Of a stretch of 64,000 nt of DNA, positions 48,444-56,604 are shown in pieces. Source of the stretch: an uncultured Nodularia sp. (GTDB lineage: Bacteria; Cyanobacteriota; Cyanobacteriia; Cyanobacteriales; Nostocaceae). The translations under genes and the position numbers were made by a program. The notes below the pieces were generated by a model. The model saw only the letters and a program-made list of their open reading frames with translations, did not search any database and was not told the origin of the DNA. Position 1 is the stretch's first letter; every line of letters starts with the position of its first letter. The stretch lies in contig CAIWDD010000111.1 in NCBI GenBank assembly GCA_903911355.1, positions 1 to 64,000 on the forward strand, given 5' to 3'.

Positions 48444-48743
48444 TTAGGAATTATGTCTGATTAAAATCGCTATGTGTTTTTGGTAGGAAAACATAAACCC
48501 GTTCTTATCCCTAGCTGTGGCGAAAGCTTCTCCCATAGCCTTACTAATTCTTGTCCGACCACTATCATCTACAATACTTTGAGCTTGGGTAAAAGTGTTG
48601 GACTCATCTCCAACTGCGGAGGCTGCTGTGGTTATTTCCGCATATCCCGGGGCTACATATGTTTGAATATCTGTAATAGCATCTAACCCACCAATAATAC
48701 TGTCTTCTGTTGTTTGACAATAATCTAAGTCATTAATAACCAT
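48444..48743 (-). CDS. Double-glycine leader precursor peptide 3
   Basis: This 99-residue peptide on the opposite strand has a leader MVINDLDYCQTTEDSIIGG (19 residues). That leader shares the M[IV]I[SN]DL[ND] opening and GG end with precursors 1 and 2, but has Cys9 within it. The predicted core is 80 residues, starting LDAITDIQTYV, with Thr/Ala/Ser-rich parts (EITTAASAVGDESNTFTQAQSIVDD) and a GEAFATARDKNG motif, and a tail (FSYQKHIAILIRHNS) that looks unlike the rest and could result from a frameshift. The core has no cysteine. It probably uses the same C39 transporter. Confidence 0.78.
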   Translation of the reverse strand: MVINDLDYCQTTEDSIIGGLDAITDIQTYVAPGYAEITTAASAVGDESNTFTQAQSIVDDSGRTRISKAMGEAFATARDKNGFMFSYQKHIAILIRHNS

Positions 48744-49239
48744 GTTTTTACCTTTTTCAATAGGTACTGATTTAATTATAATAATACTATAAAAAATTAA
48801 TAAAGACTAGTAATATGAGTTGATTTATTTTTATTAATTTTTTATTTATTTAGATGTGTAACTCTAGAAAAGATAGAAGTAATTATTAGTTTCTGTAGAT
48901 AATCATTTAGATAGATATCAAGAGAATTGTTTTTGAAAAGTTATATCTATAATATTCGCCCCTAGCATCACGAATCATAACGCAGATATAACTACAATAA
49001 TTTTAGGCGTTACTGAGTGAAAGTATAAATTAGTTTCGCCCCAAGGCAGACTTTGGCTGCTAGTCAGGCGCAAAGGTGCAGAGAAAAAAGAAGGTCATTT
49101 TGGCATTTTATATTATGATTCCCCAAAGCCCCATTTTACCTTCGCGCCTCTACCCGGAGGGAAAGCCTAAGGGCGAATACGGTTAGAAAAAATTCCACAT
49201 CTGATTAATTTTGTTAATTAGAGTTTTTAATTAGAGCTA
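48744..49239. other. Intergenic region with dispersed repeat traces
   Basis: About 500 bases. The part near 49060-49180 holds GGCGCAAAGGTGCAGAG and CGCGCCTCTACCCGGAGGGAAAGCC, strings typical of dispersed intergenic repeats in Nostoc-type genomes. The promoter of precursor 3 should lie in the first 150 bases. No gene is called. Confidence 0.45.
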
Positions 49240-51480
49240 TTACTTCAAATAGATGAGTAGGTTTAATCCGGGAATAGTGCGGGAAAGAGTCCATAAAACC
49301 AGGGTGAGATATAGTAAACCCAAACCCCACTGATACCAAGCCAGGGTGGCGATAATACCTGGTAAATGTTCATCCCGGAGGCGAATATCGTTAAAACCTA
49401 ACCTAACTAAGTTATTCAAACTAAAGTCATAGTAATTGAGCCAGTTCCACCGACGATTCCATAATAAATGCATATATCTTTCGCGGAATGTCTGATTTCT
49501 GGGTATAACAGGTAATCGCCCAATTAATAATCGTAACTGGCGAAAAGTACCATCTTCTGTAAAATAGGAAACATCCATTAAATCGTGATAACGACCTTGT
49601 TGGTAAAGGCGGACAATTAAAGCCACTGGTAGAGGGACAATAATAATTACCAGACATCCTAGGGTTAGCCAAGGGTATTCAGCATTGCGGAAAATAGCTA
49701 ATAAACTCAACAGTGTTAACAAGCTAAAACCAGCACATATAGAGATGGTTTCGTAATAGGTGGGAATAATGGGAACCGGATGTAAGCGACGACAGCGGTC
49801 TATGAGCCAGAATAACCAGCCAAAAAAAGCGATCGCCACACCCCCGACACCAAACACTAACCAAAAGCTGGTACCATAGCCACTGAGGAGCAGTAATAGA
49901 CTCAAAGCCGACCATCTGGCTGCTTGTAGGAACCACGCACCAGGGGAAAGGGGTTGAGCAATCACCAAGCGATCGCTAAGGTGATAAGTATCTAAATCGA
50001 TATCTGCTAAACTTAACAGATCACCACGATTACGGAATGGTTTAATTATACGACGACGGGCGATCGCCTCTGCCTGAGTTGCATTAAAACCCAAATCTAG
50101 CAAACTTTGGCGACTAGCAGTATTAATATTCCTATCCACCAACCGATGGGTTAACTCCCGCAAACGTAGTTTTTGTTTTGTATACTCCAACTGATTAGCG
50201 TCAGCGATTTGCTGCTGCTGACGGAAATTCTGGCCCAAATTGCGCAAAATATTCTGATTACCCAGGGAACTAGGAACCCGGAACCTTTGGCCAATTTCCC
50301 CAGGATTCCCTAAAATTTTACCTTGATTAGAATTAAAAGTCAGACCAGGGACATTTAAAAAAGCCTCCTGAGCAAACCGCGCATCACTAAAATCCGCCTG
50401 ATTCAAAATACTAGCACCACGTAAATTCACGGCATGATTAAAAATAGCTGCGCGAAAAATTACAGCTTGCTCAAAAATAGTTTCCGTAAAAAAAACATAC
50501 TGATGAAAATCAGCCTGACCAAAGTGTACAGTACCAGCAAAACGCACACCGGAAAAATCAACATTTCCCAACCATTGAGAGCGACTAAACTTAGCTGACT
50601 GCTTAAAACTAGCCTCATTGAACTTAGTAGACTCCGAGAAAGTGCTATTCTGGAAATCAGCCCGATCCTGGAATTGCACCCTTTGAAAATTCACCTGATC
50701 AAAAAACGCACTTCCTTTAAAATTAATTCCTTGGCGAAAACTAGCACCACTGAACCCGACAGAGCGGCTAAATCTAGTTTCTTCCCAGTTACTAGACTGG
50801 ATAAAAATAGCATTCTGAGCATTCACCGGCTGAAAAAAGAAAGTATGAGAGAATTGCACCTCCCCATTAAAACGGGTTCCCACCAGATTTAAAGAACCAC
50901 GAAAAATATTGATTTCACTAGCAGTTCCGCCACCTCCCAAAAGTGCGCGACAGTCAGGAGAAATAGGTAAAGCTATTCCCAAAGACTGCAAACAAACAGA
51001 GCGTAAACTTTCCAATTGTTCCTGTTCACCACGGGTCAAAATAGGAGCATAAACAGGAGCAGCATAAAGAGGAGTTCTCAAACCCAAATCCCCACCCAAA
51101 AAACTGCCCTGAATTAGAGAACCACTCAAATCCAAACCCAAAGGCTTAGTCCCCGACCTTTGTAACTCCTTGCGCAGCAACTGGTAAAAATCATCCCGAA
51201 ACCTGCCATTTTCCGGTCGCAAATCAATCACCATCTGCCGTAAATCCACAGTCAGACTCCCCTCACGGATTACCGGCGTTCGCAATCGTTCTTGTAACAA
51301 CTCCAGACTTAAAGGAGTAAGTTCCAGTTGACTAGGAGACGCCCCAACCGGGGGAGAGAAAAAAAGCCAGGTAACGCAGACATAAATCAAAAACCAACGC
51401 AGACATAAACTTAATTTTATCTTTGCGCCCCTTTGCGCTTCCCTTTGCGCCCCTTTGCGTTTAAAAAAAAACTGAATCAC
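49240..51480 (-). CDS. Pentapeptide-repeat membrane protein with helix-hairpin-helix segment
   Basis: This 746-residue protein begins with a basic segment and signal-anchor helix (WFLIYVCVTWLFFSPPVGA, about 29-47). It then has a pentapeptide-repeat solenoid (about 190-395, with repeating NFQRVQFQDRADFQNSTFSESTKF-like pentads in parts), a helical linker, an HhH-like unit (LLDLGFNATQAEAIARRRIIKPF, about 467-489) and three to five C-terminal membrane helices. The solenoid is probably periplasmic. The role is unknown. The first 20 codons read through a CGCAAAGGGG tandem repeat (about 51419-51460), so the true start may be later or the N-terminus was altered by repeat insertion. Confidence 0.82.
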   Translation of the reverse strand: MIQFFFKRKGAQREAQRGAKIKLSLCLRWFLIYVCVTWLFFSPPVGASPSQLELTPLSLELLQERLRTPVIREGSLTVDLRQMVIDLRPENGRFRDDFYQLLRKELQRSGTKPLGLDLSGSLIQGSFLGGDLGLRTPLYAAPVYAPILTRGEQEQLESLRSVCLQSLGIALPISPDCRALLGGGGTASEINIFRGSLNLVGTRFNGEVQFSHTFFFQPVNAQNAIFIQSSNWEETRFSRSVGFSGASFRQGINFKGSAFFDQVNFQRVQFQDRADFQNSTFSESTKFNEASFKQSAKFSRSQWLGNVDFSGVRFAGTVHFGQADFHQYVFFTETIFEQAVIFRAAIFNHAVNLRGASILNQADFSDARFAQEAFLNVPGLTFNSNQGKILGNPGEIGQRFRVPSSLGNQNILRNLGQNFRQQQQIADANQLEYTKQKLRLRELTHRLVDRNINTASRQSLLDLGFNATQAEAIARRRIIKPFRNRGDLLSLADIDLDTYHLSDRLVIAQPLSPGAWFLQAARWSALSLLLLLSGYGTSFWLVFGVGGVAIAFFGWLFWLIDRCRRLHPVPIIPTYYETISICAGFSLLTLLSLLAIFRNAEYPWLTLGCLVIIIVPLPVALIVRLYQQGRYHDLMDVSYFTEDGTFRQLRLLIGRLPVIPRNQTFRERYMHLLWNRRWNWLNYYDFSLNNLVRLGFNDIRLRDEHLPGIIATLAWYQWGLGLLYLTLVLWTLSRTIPGLNLLIYLK
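51419..51460. repeat. CTTTGCGCC tandem repeat in a gene start
   Basis: Four spaced copies of CTTTGCG(CC) lie inside the first codons of the pentapeptide-repeat gene, producing the odd RKGAQREAQRGAK sequence. Similar CGCAAAGG strings occur at 49070-49082. This is a dispersed repeat that has entered, or extended, a coding region. Confidence 0.65.
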
Positions 51481-51593
51481 TAATTACCCATAAAAAGAAC
51501 AATCTTACCCATCTATAGCACCAGACTAGGTGCAGTTGACAAGCCGCCAAAAGCCAGAGGCGATCGCCAGTATAATTCTTCCTGAAACAACAC

Positions 51594-51622
51594 AATCCCG
51601 GTGTTGCGAATACACCGGGATT
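51594..51622 (-). terminator. Strong terminator-like hairpin
   Basis: AATCCCGGTGT-tgcgaat-ACACCGGGATT, a perfect 11-bp stem, lies 24 bases past the end of the minus-strand 75-residue gene and is followed on that strand by GTGTTGTTTC. The strength suggests a terminator; the T-run is weak. Confidence 0.65.
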
Positions 51623-51645
51623 GGTAATGTATATTTTATAGAGTT

Positions 51646-51873
51646 CTATGGATTGTCTTGATTGCCCGCCTGTTTTTTCAGGGAGGCGATCGCGTCCACA
51701 TCTAGGTTTAAAATAGAAGATATCAAGCTGGTGTCGGTCAATTGTCCTAAGACGCTGGAGACCTTAACATCTTGGCTAACCTTTACTTGGTCGGATGCAG
51801 TATCAACTGTTGCTTCGATTAATTCTTCTACTCCGGAGAATAGGGAGCCAAATAGAGAAGAGGATATGTTCAT
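51646..51873 (-). CDS. Small protein of unknown function
   Basis: This 75-residue acidic protein reads MNISSSLFGSLFSGVEELIEATVD, then SQDVKVSSVLGQLTDTSLISSILNLDVDAIASLKKQAG. It has two or three amphipathic helices and no Cys, membrane segment or GG leader. Codon use and the strong hairpin downstream support a real gene. It was not recognised. It is a possible secreted or structural small protein, but there is no evidence for either. Confidence 0.55.
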   Translation of the reverse strand: MNISSSLFGSLFSGVEELIEATVDTASDQVKVSQDVKVSSVLGQLTDTSLISSILNLDVDAIASLKKQAGNQDNP

Positions 51874-52664
51874 GAGTTACTCGTTAGGATTAAATTATCC
51901 GCCCGGAGAATGGGCGTGTTAAATCTTAGACTATTAAGCATAAGCCTACCACAATATGCCTGTTCGGGGGGGTGAAGATATCCACACCAATTAATTCTTA
52001 AACCGTATTTCTAATTAGCAGATACCCGAATTTATCAAAGAAATTCGGGGTATCTATATCTGAGAATTTCACTGCTGCGAAATGTGAGCACTGAGAAAAT
52101 CGTGATATTTTTGCAACGCATCTTGAGAAAATTCAGGGTTAAACCACACTATAAACGATATATTGCCGAGATATCCTTAGAAGTGGCTTTGCGGTTGAAA
52201 TTGATTTATTTGTGCTGGTAGTTGTGAAGTTTTCAACTGTCCTACCCCCTTATAAACCTTTCCCTTCTCTATTATCTCTTGCTCTAAGGATATTGACTAC
52301 AGTTTTCCTCATCAAGCCATGACAAAATTTGCTCAGTAATGCTGCACAATGTAACAACCGTATATATACTTATATAGAAAGTATGAAAACATAGCTGTGC
52401 ATATTGGTGCAAAAAAATGTCATATTATCTTAAGGCTGGGGTTAATATATTGACATAAAGCGATCGCTCTAGAAAGTATCCCAAAATGGGTAAAATAAAT
52501 AAGGATGATGACGATCAATTGATGAATTAGTTATCCTAGAAAAACAGACTCAGATTCAATTTCTGAATTAAATCGAGCAATTGTGCTGCTAAGGCAGAGC
52601 AAACCAAACCAAGTAAACCAAGACCAAACCACATCTTAACTACAAAAGAGCTTCCATAATCATA
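51874..52664. other. Long leader region of infC
   Basis: About 790 bases before infC. A hairpin AGATACCC-GAATTT/AAATTC-GGGGTATCT lies at 52020-52055. The rest is AT-rich with a HIP1 site at 52460. No coding frame is convincing. The long untranslated stretch may hold the infC promoter and an autoregulatory leader, but no known leader structure is recognised. Confidence 0.45.
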
Positions 52665-53198
52665 ATGCCTGTGATTGAGAAAAAACGAACTCGCGATCTA
52701 CCCCAAATCAATGAACGCATCCGGTTCCCCAAGATTCGAGTCATTGACACTGATGGCGCCCAATTAGGAATTATGCCTCCACAAGAAGCACTAAAACTGG
52801 CCGAAGAAAAAGAGCTGGATTTAGTATTGCTCAGTGATAAGGCTGACCCACCGGTTTGTCGAATCATGGATTATGGGAAGTACAAGTTTGAGCAGGAGAA
52901 GAAGGCACGGGAAGCCCGGAAAAAACAGCACACAGCAGATGTTAAAGAAGTAAAGATGCGCTATAAAATTGAAGAACACGACTATAACGTACGTGTGAAG
53001 CAAGCAGAGCGCTTTCTCAAAGATGGAGATAAAGTAAAAGCGACTGTAATGTTCCGGGGTCGAGAAATTCAACACAGTGATTTAGCAGAAGATTTACTTA
53101 AGCGCATGGCCAAAGATTTAGAGCCCCTGGGCGAACTACAGCAAGCACCGAAAAAAGAAGGCAGAAATATGATGATGCTGATTTCGCCCAAAAAATAA
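52665..53198 (+). CDS. infC: Translation initiation factor IF-3
   Basis: This 177-residue IF-3 binds the 30S subunit and checks start-codon pairing. The N-domain has [24 protein letters not shown] and the linker [15 protein letters not shown]. The C-domain has [44 protein letters not shown]. The start is a normal ATG rather than the rare AUU used for autoregulation in E. coli. rpmI and rplT, often downstream of infC, are not here, so the gene stands alone as in many cyanobacteria. Confidence 0.96.
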   Translation: MPVIEKKRTRDLPQINERIRFPKIRVIDTDGAQLGIMPPQEALKLAEEKELDLVLLSDKADPPVCRIMDYGKYKFEQEKKAREARKKQHTADVKEVKMRYKIEEHDYNVRVKQAERFLKDGDKVKATVMFRGREIQHSDLAEDLLKRMAKDLEPLGELQQAPKKEGRNMMMLISPKK

Positions 53199-53377
53199 TT
53201 CGCCGATTTTTCCAGATATCCACTATAATAGATGACCCCTAGTTGGGGAAGTCGCTGCAAAGTTGATAGTCCTGGGCGCTGAGTGATTAAAATCATACTC
53301 AGATGCTCGGGACTTTGGCAATTTATCCAGTCTAAATACCCAAGAGAAATTACCTGTTGCAGCGATCGCGTAAAATC

Positions 53378-53597
53378 GAAAAAATGGGTTTAAAACCCCG
53401 TTGTTCTACGACGGCTTTTCTTGATTCTTGGCAAAAAACTTGCCTAAAAAACAACAAAAAGCTAAAATGCAATAGTCGGCATAGGGCATCGGCACGACCT
53501 AAAACGGACAGAGAGTGACTGTAAGACTGTTTCGGCAGCGAGTTACTGTGAACTGTCAAGAATCACCGACCTTCAAGGTCGGTGAGTATGTCAACCA
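53378..53597 (+). mobile_element. Short IS200/IS605-like element without transposase (MITE)
   Basis: This stretch of about 220 bases begins with hairpin structures (GGGTTTAAAACCC; CCGTTGT-tct-ACGACGG at 53398-53414). It ends with TGTGAACTGTCAAGAAT, the hairpin CACCGACCTTCAAGGTCGGTG (53564-53584) and GAGTATGTCAA. The hairpin-plus-GAGTATGTCAA end is the right-end style of cyanobacterial IS605-type elements, where the 3' part also serves as the TnpB guide RNA scaffold. No tnpA or tnpB reading frame is present. The boundaries are estimates. The right end runs into the AI-2E transporter gene and supplies its stop codon (TCA, 53591-53593). Confidence 0.5.
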
Positions 53598-54631
53598 CTG
53601 GTTTTTTGCCACTTATCTAAAATATCCTTAAATACCAGTTCTTCTATCCAGGTTTTCGCAACTACCGCCAAGGGTAGCGCCATGAGTAACCCTAAAGCAC
53701 CGAAGAAGCTGGCGAAAAAGATTTGTGCTGTGATGGTAAAAGCTGGTAAGAGCGCTACCTGTTTGGCCATGACTGTGGGTGTTAACCAATAGCTTTCTAT
53801 GTTCTGAATAACCACGTATAGAATTAAAACCGCGATCGCCTTCCATGGTGTATCAAGAAAGGCGATAGTCATGGGTAAAATTACGCTTAAAGTCGGTCCA
53901 ATATTGGGAATAAAATTGAGTAACCCAGCAAGTACCGCATGAGCCAGTGCTAAGGGTACTTGTAAAATTAGCAATCCTAACCCGCTTAGAAAGGCAATAA
54001 ATACCATTTCAATTAAAGCGCCAATTGTCCAGTTTCCCAAGCCCTCACCGCATAAGGTCAAAATTTGTTGGACGCGATGGCGGTAAAATGACGGAAAACA
54101 GCGTACAAATACGTTACGATAGGGTTGAGGATTAGCTAACAGCATCAAAGTTAGAACTATGACTAGTAGAAATTGTAGGACGGCAGTTACTCCAGTAGAG
54201 AAAAATGCGATCGCTTGTCTAATGAGATTTTCAGTTAATGGCTGTAGTTGTTGAATTAAATTATTAATATCTGGTAGTCTCGTCACATAGGGGCCAATGA
54301 TTGTACCTTCTAACCAAGTGATGATCTGTTGAATGCGAGCTATTCCACTGGGAAATAACTGTACTAATTCCTGAAACTGGGAGATAAAAGGTGGCACAAT
54401 GACCAGGAAAAAACCAACTAATAAAGCGAAGACAATCACTATACTCAGCCACACAGCCCAAATGCGCTGCATCCCCGACCTTTGAAAGCGCCGCACTAGT
54501 TGGCTAATGGCTGTTGCTACGACAATGGCTGTAAATAAAAGTAACAATAACTGGCGAATTTCCCAGAGTATATAAAGTGAGATCACCAGTACCAAAAATC
54601 CCAGTAATTGGCCTATTTTCATATTTTCCAT
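53591..54631 (-). CDS. AI-2E family transporter (PerM/YhhT-like)
   Basis: This 346-residue protein has about seven transmembrane helices (pairs near 9-45, 60-85, 150-170 and 205-320) and the family signature (VLAGLLNFIPNIGPTLSVILPMTIAFL, and QNIESYWLTPTVMAKQVALLP). Members export or exchange small molecules or ions (quorum signal, Na+/H+); the substrate here is unknown. The last codons (KWQKTSG stop) run into an IS605-like right end, so the natural C-terminus may have been altered by a few residues. It is divergent from the CAP-domain gene with a 57-base gap. Confidence 0.9.
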   Translation of the reverse strand: MENMKIGQLLGFLVLVISLYILWEIRQLLLLLFTAIVVATAISQLVRRFQRSGMQRIWAVWLSIVIVFALLVGFFLVIVPPFISQFQELVQLFPSGIARIQQIITWLEGTIIGPYVTRLPDINNLIQQLQPLTENLIRQAIAFFSTGVTAVLQFLLVIVLTLMLLANPQPYRNVFVRCFPSFYRHRVQQILTLCGEGLGNWTIGALIEMVFIAFLSGLGLLILQVPLALAHAVLAGLLNFIPNIGPTLSVILPMTIAFLDTPWKAIAVLILYVVIQNIESYWLTPTVMAKQVALLPAFTITAQIFFASFFGALGLLMALPLAVVAKTWIEELVFKDILDKWQKTSG

Positions 54632-54688
54632 AATCCGTGATCTCTACCGCATAAATTGCCGCTACTGACCAATCAAATCGGACTGCTG

Positions 54689-55243
54689 ATGAAAAATCAA
54701 TTATTTCAGGTTTTCTGGGTTATGGGAACAGCAATGACGCTGCTTTTAACAGGGTGTGAACAGGTAATTGAGTATTTACCACCGTTAGATGAGGTGGAGA
54801 TGCCATCAGCTAATTTACCACAGTTGCCACAACTAGCCCAGTCTGATACAAATGACCAAATAGAGATTTTAGTTACACAACTGATTAATCAGCGGCGTGA
54901 AGATCAACAACTCCCGCCTTTAGAGCATAATGAAAAACTAGCACAGGTTGCTCGTAACTACAGCCAACAAATGGCAGAAAATAACTTTTTCAGTCATACC
55001 GGTATTGATGGTAGCACCCTAGAACATAGAGTTAAAGCTGGTGGTATCATCTACTCGGTGGTGGGTGAAAATATTTTCCAAAGTACGAATATTCCCCAAC
55101 CTGCAGAAGTAGCTGTTGATGGTTGGATGCAAAGTCCCGGACATCGTGAGAATATTCTCCGTCCGGTTTTTACAGAAACTGGGGTAGGAGTTTGGCAAAT
55201 TAACAACACCTACTATATAACTCAGCTGTTCTTGCGCCCTTGA
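54689..55243 (+). CDS. CAP/SCP-domain lipoprotein
   Basis: This 184-residue protein starts MKNQLFQVFWVMGTAMTLLLTGCEQ, a lipoprotein signal with Cys at 23, then a short acidic linker and a CAP (SCP/PR-1) domain (about 62-184) with LVTQLINQRREDQQLPPLEHNEKLAQVARNYSQQMAENNFFSHT, GENIF, and SPGHRENILRPVFTETGVGV. Bacterial CAP proteins are secreted, with undefined lipid or peptidase-like roles. The frame extends upstream to a TTG at 54656, but the ATG before the signal peptide is preferred. Confidence 0.88.
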   Translation: MKNQLFQVFWVMGTAMTLLLTGCEQVIEYLPPLDEVEMPSANLPQLPQLAQSDTNDQIEILVTQLINQRREDQQLPPLEHNEKLAQVARNYSQQMAENNFFSHTGIDGSTLEHRVKAGGIIYSVVGENIFQSTNIPQPAEVAVDGWMQSPGHRENILRPVFTETGVGVWQINNTYYITQLFLRP

Positions 55244-55378
55244 ACAGGAATTAAGAACTAACAGAAATGTCAGCACCTTTCTATGGGTTCATATTTTGAT
55301 CAAAATATAGACTTATAGATAGATTTTTTGGCGTTCAAATTTTCCCATAATTCACACTTTTGGTAGTTAAATAATCTG

Positions 55379-55406
55379 GGCTAATTCTGAAGAATTAGCC
55401 TTTATT
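55379..55406 (+). terminator. Terminator hairpin downstream of CAP gene
   Basis: GGCTAATTC-tgaa-GAATTAGCC followed by TTTATT, a perfect 9-bp stem, lies about 135 bases past the CAP stop. It fits intrinsic termination before the oxidoreductase gene. The rest of 55244-55623 shows nothing further. Confidence 0.75.
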
Positions 55407-55623
55407 AGGGTACATCTATCTGGGGAATTTTTTCTATTAAAAAGGTCTTTAATCATTGGATGATTGACAATATGCAACATTTGTTGTACTTCAAGAGTTT
55501 TTGTCTTTTTGCTTTTGATCAGTCAATGAATTCCATAGATAAAATAAAATTTCCTAGGTAATAATTTTCCTGAAATTAATTTATTTGTCTGAAGACTTGA
55601 GTAATAAAACTGGAGTTAAGGCT

Positions 55624-56604
55624 ATGGCATTTTTTGGCTATCACGCCTCTCATGAGCAGTTTAAACCGAGCGCTCTTTTAGAATATGTAAAAGCCGCTCA
55701 TCAAGCTGGATTCAGTGGTGTATCTTGTTCCGATCACTTTCATCCGTGGAGCGATCGCCAAGGAGAAAGCGGTTATGCTTGGTCTTGGTTAGGTGCTGCA
55801 ATGCAGGTTACACCCTTAAATTTTGGTGTAGTTTGCGCCCCTGGACAGCGCTATCACCCGGCGATTATTGCTCAAGCTGCGGCGACCCTAAGTGAAATGT
55901 TTCCCCAACGTTTCTGGTTAGGATTAGGGAGCGGACAAGCATTAAACGAACAGATTACAGGGGACTTTTGGCCGGCGAAAACCGTCCGTAATATGCGCCT
56001 GAAAGAGTGCGCGCAGGTGATCCGCGCCCTATGGAGTGGGGAAACCATCACCCACTACGGTTTAGTAAATGTAGAACAGGCAAAACTTTATACTAGACCA
56101 GCAACACCACCATTGATTATTGGTGCGGCCATCACCCCAGCAACTGCGGAATGGTTAGGAAGTTGGGTAGATGGACTGATCACTATTTCTCACCCTGAGC
56201 AAATGTTACAGCAAGTGGTAGAAGCATTCCGGCGGGGTGGTGGGGAAGGTAAGCCCATGTATCTCAAAGTACAGCTTTCTTACGCACAGGAGGAAAGCAC
56301 AGCTTTAGAGGGAGCTTTTGAGCAATGGCGGACTAATATTTTCTCCAGTTCTGTATTAGCAGACTTGCGTCATCCCCAGCAATTTGAGGACATGGCGGAG
56401 TTTGTCAAACCAGAAGATATGTATAAATACATCCGCATATCAGCAGACCCACAACAACACATTGAATGGTTGCGCAAAGATATTGAACTGGGTTTTAGTG
56501 AAATTTATCTCCACAACGTTAACCGTCAACAGCGGAATTTCATCGAAGTATTTGGTAAACAGGTCATCCCAGCCCTTCAAGGAGTAAATAAATTATGCGA
56601 GTAA
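55624..56604 (+). CDS. LLM-class flavin-dependent oxidoreductase
   Basis: This 326-residue TIM-barrel protein of the luciferase-like monooxygenase/F420-related class includes AFFGYHASHEQFKPSALLEYVKAA, the GLGSGQALNEQ-type flavin-binding loop (FWLGLGSGQALNEQITG), and AITPATAEWLGSWVDGLITI. It belongs to the non-F420 FMN-binding type known in cyanobacteria (TIGR03885-like). The substrate is unknown. The open frame begins at 55585 with TTG; the ATG at 55624 fits the domain better. Its last 10 bases overlap the next gene, so the two are one operon. Confidence 0.85.
   Translation: MAFFGYHASHEQFKPSALLEYVKAAHQAGFSGVSCSDHFHPWSDRQGESGYAWSWLGAAMQVTPLNFGVVCAPGQRYHPAIIAQAAATLSEMFPQRFWLGLGSGQALNEQITGDFWPAKTVRNMRLKECAQVIRALWSGETITHYGLVNVEQAKLYTRPATPPLIIGAAITPATAEWLGSWVDGLITISHPEQMLQQVVEAFRRGGGEGKPMYLKVQLSYAQEESTALEGAFEQWRTNIFSSSVLADLRHPQQFEDMAEFVKPEDMYKYIRISADPQQHIEWLRKDIELGFSEIYLHNVNRQQRNFIEVFGKQVIPALQGVNKLCE

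Noticed and set aside
53350-53559. Minus-strand frame of 69 codons
   Set aside because: It falls within the IS605-like non-coding element and is explained by its hairpins.
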